Source: an uncultured Muribaculaceae bacterium (GTDB lineage Bacteria > Bacteroidota > Bacteroidia > Bacteroidales > Muribaculaceae). Taken from it: a stretch of DNA of 64,000 nt. Shown here piece after piece: positions 44,163 to 51,311 of this stretch. The stretch's first letter is position 1, and the number at the start of each line of letters is the position of its first letter. A program made the position numbers and the translations under genes. The notes below the pieces were generated by a model, which saw only the letters and a list, made by a program, of their open reading frames with translations, was not told the origin of the DNA and searched no databases. The stretch spans positions 83,215 to 147,214 of the forward strand of contig CAJTPK010000003.1 of NCBI GenBank assembly GCA_910578075.1, in the 5' to 3' direction.

Positions 44163-44720
44163 ATGAGACAATCGAAGATTTTACTTGTCTTAACGAGTAT
44201 GCTGGCGTTGGTCAGTTGCTCAAAAAACGACAATACTGAACTTTATCAAGAGATTAAGTCAGTTGACAAAATGGTATTTGCCACAATGGCTATTACCAAA
44301 ACAGCAAAAATGGAGAGCTCAGGCTGGTACACAGTAGGCAAACGCATTGCAGTTTACTCTTACGACTCATATATGCGAGCCTATATCGACCTCTCTGCAC
44401 TTCAGATGGACGACCTTGTTTTTGACGAGAAAAATAAGACTGTTAAAGTGACACTTCCTCCTGTGGTGACAGAGATCACTGGACGTGACATGGAAATGCG
44501 AAAGGAATACGAAAACATCGGCATGTTGCGCCAAGATCTTGATTCAAAAGAAAGGGCTGAAATAAAAGAACAAGCCAACAAATCATTCAAAGAAGAAGTC
44601 GAGGACAACCCTATGTTCAAGGAGCAGCTCACTGAAGCAGCAAAGAGAAAAGCCCGAAAATATTTCGAAGCAATTTTCGAAGCAAACGGCTACATACCCA
44701 GTATAGATTTCAAATCGTAA
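44163..44720 (+). CDS. DUF4230-like lipoprotein
   Basis: A 185-residue lipoprotein: signal peptide with lipobox LVSC at about residues 17-20, followed by SKNDNTE. The body (IKSVDKMVFATMAITKTAKM, then VKVTLPPVVTEI) fits the DUF4230 pattern of a short beta-sandwich with a helical tail. It starts 7 bp after the 66-aa gene and is followed 12 bp later by a second DUF4230-like gene. Function unknown; the pair may form an envelope complex. Confidence 0.65.
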   Translation: MRQSKILLVLTSMLALVSCSKNDNTELYQEIKSVDKMVFATMAITKTAKMESSGWYTVGKRIAVYSYDSYMRAYIDLSALQMDDLVFDEKNKTVKVTLPPVVTEITGRDMEMRKEYENIGMLRQDLDSKERAEIKEQANKSFKEEVEDNPMFKEQLTEAAKRKARKYFEAIFEANGYIPSIDFKS

Positions 44721-44732
44721 AATTCGCACATC

Positions 44733-45335
44733 ATGACTAAGAATATAAAAAAACTGATAGTCTTTGCGGCAATCGTAGTCGTAGGCATCGCCCTTTTCTT
44801 TTGGCTCGGTGCCCCCAAGAAAAGCATTGAGGTCGGGAAAGGTCAAATAAGCGATATTAAGACTATGGCTCAACTCTGCACTGTCGATCTCTATAATGAA
44901 GTGCCCGTACTCGATACCATAAACAACAAGGTACTCTTTGCTGTACAAAAGCAGCGAGGTAGTGTATCCTTTGACCTTGAAAATATGCAGGTCAACACCG
45001 ATGGTGATACTGTAAAAATAGTTCTTTCTCCTGAAATCGTTGAAATTAATGAAGCTACGGAGGATAATTCGTGGCAGGTTATTGACTCAAAAAACATGAG
45101 TCTAAACGGTTTTAATCCCTTAGCGAGCGATAAATTGACAGACGAGGAAGAAAATCAGATAAAGGCAAAAATCAAAGTCAATTCAAAGAAAATCCTCTAT
45201 CATAACGGCACAATTGAAAGAGCACGTACCGAAGGTGTAAAAAACCTTCAGACTCTTATGGCTAAAGTCTATCGCAAACCTGTAATCGTTACCGATCCAA
45301 CTCCTAGGGGAGCTCACTACGATGAATACAAATAA
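44733..45335 (+). CDS. DUF4230-like membrane-anchored protein
   Basis: A 200-residue protein with an uncleaved N-terminal membrane helix (about residues 8-27, LIVFAAIVVVGIALFFWLG) and a periplasmic DUF4230-like domain (IKTMAQLCTVDLYNEVPVLD, then VKIVLSPEIVEIN). It is a diverged partner of the preceding lipoprotein. The last 14 bases overlap the next gene. Function unknown. Confidence 0.65.
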   Translation: MTKNIKKLIVFAAIVVVGIALFFWLGAPKKSIEVGKGQISDIKTMAQLCTVDLYNEVPVLDTINNKVLFAVQKQRGSVSFDLENMQVNTDGDTVKIVLSPEIVEINEATEDNSWQVIDSKNMSLNGFNPLASDKLTDEEENQIKAKIKVNSKKILYHNGTIERARTEGVKNLQTLMAKVYRKPVIVTDPTPRGAHYDEYK

Positions 45336-45543
45336 CCGTTATCCACTTCTGAATCTATTCTTCGTTCTATTTGCAATCTATCTGATTATCAAATGGACGT
45401 GTCGCCTGATTTTTGGATTGCTTGACTATGCTTTACTCATAGGTATCATTTGCGGCGCATTATGGTACATCAAATTACCGACAGCTAAACGAAAGCAAAT
45501 ACATAATACAGTCAAGGCTCGAATAAATTCGATTTTCAATTGA
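45322..45543 (+). CDS. Small two-helix membrane protein
   Basis: A 73-residue protein with two close membrane helices (LLNLFFVLFAIYLIIKW and LLDYALLIGIICGALWYI) and a basic tail (KRKQIHNTVKARI). It overlaps the upstream DUF4230 gene by 14 bp, so translation is probably coupled. Last gene before a hairpin terminator. No family recognised. Confidence 0.6.
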   Translation: MNTNNRYPLLNLFFVLFAIYLIIKWTCRLIFGLLDYALLIGIICGALWYIKLPTAKRKQIHNTVKARINSIFN

Positions 45544-45567
45544 CATCAGCGAAATAACAACATCAAG

Positions 45568-45611
45568 TTCAGTTTAGGTCGGTTAGTATATACCCGAGTT
45601 AAACTGAATTT
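45568..45611 (+). terminator. Terminator of the graspetide operon
   Basis: TTCAGTTTA (45568-45576) pairs with TAAACTGAA (45600-45608), followed by TTTG. The loop is 23 nt. A moderately convincing end to the 39571-45543 operon. Confidence 0.55.
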
Positions 45612-45643
45612 GTATATAGCTCATTGAGAAAATATCGGTGCCA

Positions 45644-45724
45644 ATGAGAATGGCTGGCAAGAAGAAAAATGCCACCGAGCCTTGTTATGGCGGCAGTGCT
45701 GTCTATGGAGAAGCAAGCCTATAA
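45644..45724 (+). CDS. Possible 26-aa peptide
   Basis: ATG 45644 to TAA 45722-45724 encodes a basic N-terminus (MRMAGKKKNATEP), then CYGGSAVYGEASL. It lies in the 180 bp between the operon terminator and the next gene. The surrounding sequence can also fold (CTCATTG/CAATGAG and TGGCA/TGCCA), so the stretch may be a structured RNA instead. Reported only as a candidate. Confidence 0.25.
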   Translation: MRMAGKKKNATEPCYGGSAVYGEASL

Positions 45725-45792
45725 GAAGTAGCTCCTTAAACAATTTAAACCTAAAGGAATATTCGGATTTTAATAACAAAAAATGCTAAAAG

Positions 45793-46107
45793 ATGAATCC
45801 AAATGAAATTATTAGAGATCTTAACGCGCTGGACGATAAGATGGGTGCTTTGATATCAGAATTAGGCGATCTTGATGATTGTTTTCAAGAACTGAAGAAG
45901 ATAGTAAGGCAAGTCATAGTTGATGATAGGTTTGTAAAACTTGATAAGGCGGGAATATTATTAGACGGAAGTTCCGACTGCCTCTCTAAAACTATCGACA
46001 GCCTTGCGCACGTACTTGGTAATGACTATATTGAGTCTGCCCAAAAGACCTATTTATATATGTGCGGTTTGATGTGTGCATTAACAGAATATAAAAAATA
46101 TAAATAA
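45793..46107 (+). CDS. Helical hypothetical protein
   Basis: A 104-residue acidic, alpha-helical protein (MNPNEIIRDLNALDDKMGAL start). No signal peptide, motif or known family. It precedes the second 66-aa gene by 8 bp, the same spacing that the ATP-grasp gene has to the first copy. Confidence 0.5.
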   Translation: MNPNEIIRDLNALDDKMGALISELGDLDDCFQELKKIVRQVIVDDRFVKLDKAGILLDGSSDCLSKTIDSLAHVLGNDYIESAQKTYLYMCGLMCALTEYKKYK

Positions 46108-46115
46108 AGACTACT

Positions 46116-46316
46116 ATGGCAACTGTAACAATTAAAGGAGTTTATCAACTCAACGGACCAAAGCCATTCAATCGGGTAATCGAATGTGGCAAATCCGAGA
46201 CCGGCTACTACTCTCAGATGATGGGCAACAAATCTCAGCAAGCAGCTTGGATACGTGCCAATTTCCCAGGAGCGAACACGGATCGAGGCTTTTCCATGTC
46301 AATCAATATCAAATAA
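46116..46316 (+). CDS. 66-aa conserved small protein, copy 2
   Basis: Differs from copy 1 (43955-44155) by a single residue, Gln instead of Arg at position 11, and by a dozen or so mostly silent base changes. Near-silent divergence implies either recent duplication or selection on the protein. Together the two copies form direct repeats about 2.16 kb apart that could recombine to delete the DUF4230 genes. A 20-codon frame directly after it (46321-46383) is probably not a gene. Confidence 0.7.
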   Translation: MATVTIKGVYQLNGPKPFNRVIECGKSETGYYSQMMGNKSQQAAWIRANFPGANTDRGFSMSINIK

Positions 46317-46427
46317 TGTTATGGAATATAATTCTTTGCAGATTCGAGAATTAAGTAAAAAGGAATTCTGTCTTAAAATTTGAGATTAAGCATATATTTG
46401 TCAAAATCGTAAATACAATTTCTATAG

Positions 46428-46985
46428 ATGAGTGTAATGATTCTCTCAATTGGTGGATTCGGAGCCACAATTTCTCAGTTAGTTCAGAAAAAGGTATCTA
46501 ATTTGAATGATACTGAAATAAAATTTGTGTTTTCGGATACTGATGCAAAGGCATTAGATAATATTATGACTGATGAGAAATGTAAAATAAAACTTTCTAA
46601 AAAGTCGAAGGTAATTCCATCTAATTTTTTTGATGGGGTCAAGGAAATCTTTATTGTGGCTGCATTAGGTCGATCCACCGGTAGGAAATTCTTTGTATCG
46701 ACCGTTCAATCAGCTGTAGATGCAGGAATCCCCAAAGTAAATGTAGTTGCAATTATTCCTTTCTTTTTTGAAGGAGAGAAAAAAAATTTAAGGGCTTTTA
46801 ACGAATTGGATAATATTGTACATATGGGAATTAATCATTTGGAACTTTTCAATAATGAAAAGTTCCTTGAGAATACTGCTTATGAGGAAGATTTTATGGA
46901 AAGAATGCGTACTATTAATGAATTAATTACCGATAAAATAAAGGATTTAGTAATCAAAGCTGTTAACATCCATCACTCTGTTTGA
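46428..46985 (+). CDS. Single-domain FtsZ/tubulin-like protein
   Basis: A 185-residue protein that aligns by eye with the GTPase half of FtsZ. ILSIGGFGATISQLV stands for the first glycine-rich loop, FVFSDTDAKALDN for the NTDxQAL segment, and VAALGRSTGRKFFVS for the GGGTGTG tubulin signature, which is degenerate here. VVAIIPFFFEGEKKN matches the FtsZ VVTxPFxFEG motif, and LELFNNEKFLE matches IVIPNDRLL. It ends after the first domain, lacking the activation (C-terminal) domain and tail. GTP binding may be altered, and standard filament formation is unlikely. Confidence 0.65.
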   Translation: MSVMILSIGGFGATISQLVQKKVSNLNDTEIKFVFSDTDAKALDNIMTDEKCKIKLSKKSKVIPSNFFDGVKEIFIVAALGRSTGRKFFVSTVQSAVDAGIPKVNVVAIIPFFFEGEKKNLRAFNELDNIVHMGINHLELFNNEKFLENTAYEEDFMERMRTINELITDKIKDLVIKAVNIHHSV

Positions 46986-47024
46986 GGTCCTTGATTTGTT
47001 TGCGCTATATAATAAAATAGACAT

Positions 47025-47107
47025 GCCGTCTAATTTTGAACCGCATCCCCAAAAAGTATTATGTGTCTAACTTTCGGGGCGCGGTTCAGAATCGGACGGC
47101 TGTTTTT
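47025..47107 (+). terminator. Long three-part hairpin after the FtsZ-like gene
   Basis: GCCGTC/GACGGC, GAACCGC/GCGGTTC and CCCC/GGGG stack with small internal loops, followed by TGTTTTT. It acts as a terminator at the right end of the rightward part of the island. From 47108 to 47157 nothing is seen. Confidence 0.7.
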
Positions 47108-47157
47108 GTATCTGTTTTCCTGAGATGGTTAATCTACGCCTTCGGTAAATGTGTGAC

Positions 47158-47601
47158 TTAACTTTTGTGATGATTTGGGACTTGAATACGCAGAGGTGTT
47201 TTCATTACCTCCAATACATCATTGGGTGGCAGCACAATCTTGCTAAAAGGTGTGCCGAGAGTTTTGGCGAATATCACACCACGTAAGGTGCCATAGGTAA
47301 GCGATGCGAATTGTGCCTGTAATTCGGGAGGAAGAACCACTGCGTCGGCATCAGAAATAGAAGCAACCGATTCGGGATTTATTACAAAATATCCGTCAAG
47401 GTCAGCCTTGACAAGAACATCACCCTCCTTGGCTATGCTTACAGAATTGGTGCAACATACAATGTTTTGCGAAAAGTTGTATGCAAAAGTGAATTTGCAT
47501 GAAATCGAAATCTCCCGATTATCCTCAGCATAGCCGTCCTCAAAAGTGGCGAACTGCTTGAGTTCGAGACCGGCGAAACGGTAATATATTCAATTGTCCA
47601 T
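47158..47601 (-). pseudogene. SecB-like third gene of a TA locus, with stop at codon 4
   Basis: The ATG at 47601 overlaps the stop of the XRE gene (TGATG), but codon 4 is TGA (47592-47590). After it the same frame stays open for over 140 codons: YRFAGLELKQFATFEDGYAE, then VVLPPELQAQFASLTYGTLR and GVIFAKTLGTP. The pattern (ELKQF, ASLTYGTLRG, LPPND) resembles SecB-type chaperones such as those in toxin-antitoxin-chaperone loci. No alternative ATG is near. It is a recent nonsense mutant, or it uses a non-canonical start. Confidence 0.6.
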
Positions 47602-48038
47602 CAACCAACGGGTTTGAAGTTAGTAAATAAGGATTCCGAACCGAAGCGTGTATTACTTAGAATAGGTGCGCTCTTGACATACTGTGTTACCACAAGCGTC
47701 TGAGTCTTCATAAGCTGCTCCGAAACCGGATGCTCCTCTTGGAAGGAGACATCAATAATGGGTTTGCCGAGAGCGTTCTGTATGCTTACGAGCGTTCTAA
47801 GCTCGAAGTTTATTTTGCCCGAAAGCAACTTACTTACCTGCGGAGGTGTCACTCCGAGACGAGCGGCAAGATCAACCTGTGTCATCCCCTGCTGACGCAA
47901 GAGCTTACGAATCTTCAACGCGATGGTTGCCGAGAGCTGGAGCCAATTGGCGTTCTCGGCGCGGTAGTCCATCGCGGTCTTTTCCTCTTGTGTCACGGGG
48001 CGGGCTACTGCTTTGAGTTTTTCGACGTTGAACTTCAT
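47601..48038 (-). CDS. XRE-family antitoxin-like regulator
   Basis: A 145-residue protein with a helix-turn-helix domain at about residues 38-90 (LRQQGMTQVDLAARLGVTPP, then QVSKLLSGKINFELRTLVSI). The C-terminal extension of about 50 residues is variable. It lies between a small upstream gene and the SecB-like pseudogene, the order of antitoxins in toxin-antitoxin-chaperone loci. It probably represses its own operon. Confidence 0.8.
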   Translation of the reverse strand: MKFNVEKLKAVARPVTQEEKTAMDYRAENANWLQLSATIALKIRKLLRQQGMTQVDLAARLGVTPPQVSKLLSGKINFELRTLVSIQNALGKPIIDVSFQEEHPVSEQLMKTQTLVVTQYVKSAPILSNTRFGSESLFTNFKPVG

Positions 48039-48041
48039 AAT

Positions 48042-48347
48042 CTAATCCTTTAAGTCTTCGGTGTCTATAATTCCATTGGCTTTAAAGAACCGAAGTACGT
48101 TATCAATTTTTGAAAACAACTCTTTTTTGAGTTGCGGTGTGTCTTGTATCTGCTTTGTCAGTTTGATGCCACCGTGAACCACAACATAGCAATTTGCGCT
48201 GACGCGGATAGCATATAGTCGGAGCATAGTCTGTGATGCGGTTCCGTATTCGTTGTGGTCTTTGTCGTCGAACTTGATGGCGAAAAGATAATCGGGGTAT
48301 ATGCTGACTATATCCAATGTATTATCGTTTGGGTTAATCTTTGGCAA
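48042..48347 (-). CDS. Possible toxin partner of the XRE regulator
   Basis: A 101-residue protein. The C-terminal part (MLRLYAIRVSANCYVVVHGG, then IKLTKQIQ) resembles the end of longer (about 180-190 residue) Bacteroides proteins that precede XRE genes. Compared with those from memory, about 80 internal residues are missing, so it may be a shortened or degenerate toxin. It ends 3 bp before the XRE gene. Toxicity is inference from context. Between this gene and the Abi gene (48348-48554) I see nothing. Confidence 0.5.
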   Translation of the reverse strand: MPKINPNDNTLDIVSIYPDYLFAIKFDDKDHNEYGTASQTMLRLYAIRVSANCYVVVHGGIKLTKQIQDTPQLKKELFSKIDNVLRFFKANGIIDTEDLKD

Positions 48348-48554
48348 AGAGAGTACTTTTATAAGAGGTTAACAAGAATCAATCCGAAAAAAAGTTGCGT
48401 TATAAGTTAATTATATTCATAATGCACCATGCACCGCTCGTTGAGAGGGAGAAGGATAATCTATATGGTATGATGAAGCCTGTTATTTCAAGATACCGGA
48501 TGATGCGGTGCCTGAGACAGCTGGTTCATCATCTCGCTGTAAAACACGAGAGCC

Positions 48555-49487
48555 TCATCGGGTGCACTGTTTCCAAACAGGCTCGGTTTCCCATCTTACA
48601 GGGAAGCCATATTTATTTAAGGTGATATTGGGATACTCATAGCATAATTCCCGTATTGCGGTTGTAGATCTATGTTGAGAATTTACAGCCTTACATAGAT
48701 AAGCTATGGCACAAGCTACAGCATACGGCTTTTTCTTTTGTATTTCGGTAAGTTCGCTGTTAAGCCAAGGAAAGCGTTTCCCTTTAGGGTTAGAAATCTT
48801 TTTACTGAGGCTTCTGTTCCATAAGCGGGAATGATGAGCAACAATATTGCGCATCAAAGAAATAACCTCAATCCAATTGGAAAAGTCTTTGGCGGAGTAT
48901 AAACCGAAGTCGTTGGCTATTGTCGAACGCTGAGGTAATTGATTCTTAAGGTTCTTATACATTTTTGAAAGTGTTCCAAAAGAAGCGACCTCAATTATAA
49001 GCCAAGCATCCGGATTATCTCCCTCTGTTATCTTTGAATCCCAGTCATCATGTTCAGCCAAATAATTTTTGGCAAACGGTTCTGTGCTGCGCTCAAATTC
49101 ATATTTGAGATCAAGTACAAAGTCTATATGTCTTTGTTCATCCTCGAACAGAGAAGAGTCTAGGTACCACAAGCCATTTCCGGTGGCTTTCGACATGTGG
49201 TTAATGATTTTTGCACGTAATGCCACTTCGATTGTTTCAATGGCATCAAACAGTATAACCCTGAATTTATGGTCAAAGGTATATCTGTCAATCACTGTTT
49301 GAAATGAGGTGTCTTCTTGAAAATTTCCATCTGCATCTTCATCAATTAAATCGCGCCAATAGTATTTAAGTCTTGAATAGCTGACTCGCGAGAATAAATC
49401 AGTAGCCGCTCCCATATCCGGGAACGACATGCCTTTATTCTGAAGGTGCTTTATATGTTCTTCAATTGAACGGGGTTTCTGATTCAT
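48555..49487 (-). CDS. Abi-family (AbiD/AbiF-like, HEPN) abortive infection protein
   Basis: A 310-residue protein of the Abi_2 family. The N-terminus (IEEHIKHLQNKGMSFPDMGA, then SYSRLKYYWRDL) is typical. The HEPN ribonuclease motif R-x4-H is present in MRNIVAHHSRLWNR (about residue 215). Such proteins are linked to phage-induced growth arrest by RNA cleavage. It is preceded by its own promoter, a 15-codon leader frame and an intrinsic terminator hairpin, so expression is probably attenuated. The C-terminal extension KQCTR is short and may vary. Confidence 0.85.
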   Translation of the reverse strand: MNQKPRSIEEHIKHLQNKGMSFPDMGAATDLFSRVSYSRLKYYWRDLIDEDADGNFQEDTSFQTVIDRYTFDHKFRVILFDAIETIEVALRAKIINHMSKATGNGLWYLDSSLFEDEQRHIDFVLDLKYEFERSTEPFAKNYLAEHDDWDSKITEGDNPDAWLIIEVASFGTLSKMYKNLKNQLPQRSTIANDFGLYSAKDFSNWIEVISLMRNIVAHHSRLWNRSLSKKISNPKGKRFPWLNSELTEIQKKKPYAVACAIAYLCKAVNSQHRSTTAIRELCYEYPNITLNKYGFPVRWETEPVWKQCTR

Positions 49488-49500
49488 AATAAAAAAAGTG

Positions 49501-49533
49501 ACCCGCTAGCAGTTCTACGGGATGCTAACGGGT
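49501..49533 (-). terminator. Attenuator hairpin upstream of the Abi gene
   Basis: On the minus strand ACCCGTTAGCA, an 11-nt loop and TGCTAGCGGGT (11 bp, one U-G) are followed by CACTTTTTTTATT and then the ATG at 49487. It could also terminate the arginine operon, but the Abi promoter lies upstream of it, so Abi transcripts must cross it. Confidence 0.72.
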
Positions 49534-49572
49534 TCGGTTATCTTTGACTCGGAAGAAGCCGATTGTCTTCAT
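49525..49572 (-). CDS. 15-aa leader peptide before the Abi gene
   Basis: ATG at 49572, TAG at 49527-49525: MKTIGFFRVKDNRTR. It begins about 8 nt from the predicted transcription start and its stop codon lies inside the 5' arm of the terminator stem. This is the layout of classical translation-coupled attenuation: a ribosome stalled or slowed near the end would disrupt the hairpin. Confidence 0.5.
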   Translation of the reverse strand: MKTIGFFRVKDNRTR

Positions 49573-49583
49573 ATTTGTTTTTA

Positions 49584-49615
49584 CAAAGGTATAACCATTT
49601 TATCACTTGAACAAA
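49584..49615 (-). promoter_or_regulatory. Consensus promoter of the Abi leader
   Basis: On the minus strand TTTG (49615-49612), a 20-bp spacer, TACCTTTG (49591-49584). Confidence 0.7.
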
Positions 49616-49718
49616 TTATGGCGCAAGAAAACGCTGCTCGTAGCTTATTTTAACATTTATTGCTGTATTTTCTCATAAAATCAGTTGTGATTTTTTGTAT
49701 CAACTTAAATGGAAAAAC

Positions 49719-51020
49719 TTATTTCCCCATTTTCTTCAGGAGCAGGGTCATTTTGTCGGCGATGCGTTCGTTGGCGGGGTTGCCGATGCTGCCGAGGTGG
49801 GTATGATGCACTTCTCTGGTCGGTTTGTAGCGTTTCTCCTGCACTGCCATTCCCACTTTTTTGTATGCATCGCGGAAAGGGGTACCCTCAACTACCATCC
49901 TGTTGACATCCTCTACTGTAAAGATGTAGTCGTAGCGGGGATCATCAAGGATATTCTCCTTGATACGGATATGCGAGAGCATAAAGTCTGCCATGTCAAG
50001 ACAGTCCACAAGTTCATCGGTTGCCGGAAAAACAATATCTTTCATCAGCTGAAGGTCGCGGTTATAGCCCAATGGAAGATTGGCGGTGAGGATAGTGAGT
50101 TCATTTGGAAGAGACTGTAGCCTATTGCATTTCCCCCTCATTATCTCAAACACGTCAGGATTCTTCTTATGCGGCATGATGCTGGAGCCTGTTGTCAGCT
50201 CGTCAGGAAATGACACAAACCCGAAATTATTGCACATCCACATACATACGTCCATGGCGAGATGTCCTAACGTGGATGCAACAGATGCGATCGCAGCCGC
50301 TACGGCGCGTTCCGTCTTGCCTCGGCTCATCTGTGCCGCCACAACGTTGTAATGGGGATTGGAAAATCCAAGTAATTCCGTGGTCATCTCTCTGTCGAGT
50401 GGGAAGGAGGAGCCGTAGCCTGCGGCGGAACCGAGTGGATTCTGATTGGCTATGTTGTATGCCGCCACCACCATCTGCATGTCATCTGTCAGGGATTCGG
50501 CATATGCGCCAAACCATAGCCCGAATGACGATGGCATGGCAACCTGTAGATGTGTGTAACCGGGCATCAGTTTGTCACGGTGCTCCTCGGAAAGAGATTG
50601 CAGCCGAGTGAACAGCCGGTTAACAGCTTCTGAGATCCGCTTAAGCTCATCGCGGAAGAAGAGCTTGAGATCAACAAGCACCTGATCGTTGCGCGAACGT
50701 CCGGAGTGAATTTTCTTGCCAATATCACCGAGTCGTTCGGTCAGTATGAATTCCACCTGTGAATGCACATCCTCGACGCCATCCTCGATTGTGAATTCTC
50801 CTGATTCTATTGAATGCAGTATATCTTCAAGCGCTGGCACGAGGCGAGAAAGTTCCTCTTCTGTAAGCAAGCCGATCTTGCAAAGCATCTTTATGTGTGC
50901 GATTGAACCGAGGACATCGTATCGGGCAAGACGAAGGTCAAGCTCGCGGTCGTTTCCTACAGTGAATCTTTCTATCATTTTATCGGGTTCAAACCCTTTG
51001 TTCCATAATTGTTTTGTCAT
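49719..51020 (-). CDS. argH: Argininosuccinate lyase
   Basis: A 433-residue enzyme of the fumarase/aspartase superfamily that splits argininosuccinate into arginine and fumarate. The signature GSSIMPHKKNPDVFE holds the catalytic serine loop. SAAGYGSSFPLDR and HTHLGSIGN are also family-typical, although HTHLGSIGN is near the C-terminus. It is the last gene of the arginine operon, separated from argE by 291 bp containing a MITE, so it may depend on read-through or on a weak promoter of its own. Confidence 0.93.
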   Translation of the reverse strand: MTKQLWNKGFEPDKMIERFTVGNDRELDLRLARYDVLGSIAHIKMLCKIGLLTEEELSRLVPALEDILHSIESGEFTIEDGVEDVHSQVEFILTERLGDIGKKIHSGRSRNDQVLVDLKLFFRDELKRISEAVNRLFTRLQSLSEEHRDKLMPGYTHLQVAMPSSFGLWFGAYAESLTDDMQMVVAAYNIANQNPLGSAAGYGSSFPLDREMTTELLGFSNPHYNVVAAQMSRGKTERAVAAAIASVASTLGHLAMDVCMWMCNNFGFVSFPDELTTGSSIMPHKKNPDVFEIMRGKCNRLQSLPNELTILTANLPLGYNRDLQLMKDIVFPATDELVDCLDMADFMLSHIRIKENILDDPRYDYIFTVEDVNRMVVEGTPFRDAYKKVGMAVQEKRYKPTREVHHTHLGSIGNPANERIADKMTLLLKKMGK

Positions 51021-51070
51021 GTCTATATGTTTATTATAAGTAGCTGTTCAAATTAAACCGCTACTATTAA

Positions 51071-51300
51071 AATTTTTGGTGTCCGTTAAAATTTTTAATC
51101 ACGCAGAGTCGCGGAGCCGCAAAGGATTTATGCCGATGAATCCGGCGCGGAGGTCGTTGCCACTCCTGCTGAGACACAGAGTCTGACGCTCATGCTCCGC
51201 GCCTTTGCACAAATCGCCACGCGATTCTCCGTGATCTTTATCACAGGGCTTACCAAATCAAAGCTTTGCGGCTCTGTGGCTCTGCGTGATGCTTGACCAG
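51071..51300 (+). mobile_element. MITE family 2, copy G (inside the arginine operon)
   Basis: Begins TTTTTGGTGTCCGTTAAAAT and ends with GGCTCTGCGTGATGCTTGAC. Inner arms are ATCACGCAGAGTCGCGGAGC and its partner. Nearly the same sequence as copy A (7841-8122), but without that copy's ~70-bp right outer extension. It ends about 12 bp from the argE stop. Confidence 0.75.
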
Positions 51301-51311
51301 CTACTTGCAGG

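Noticed and set aside
46321..46383. 20-codon frame after the second 66-aa gene
   Set aside because: Short, no conserved context, and no counterpart after the first copy of the 66-aa gene.
48395..48625. Frame of 76 codons on the plus strand between the TA locus and the Abi gene
   Set aside because: It overlaps the Abi 3' end in antisense, has no promoter and resembles no protein I know.
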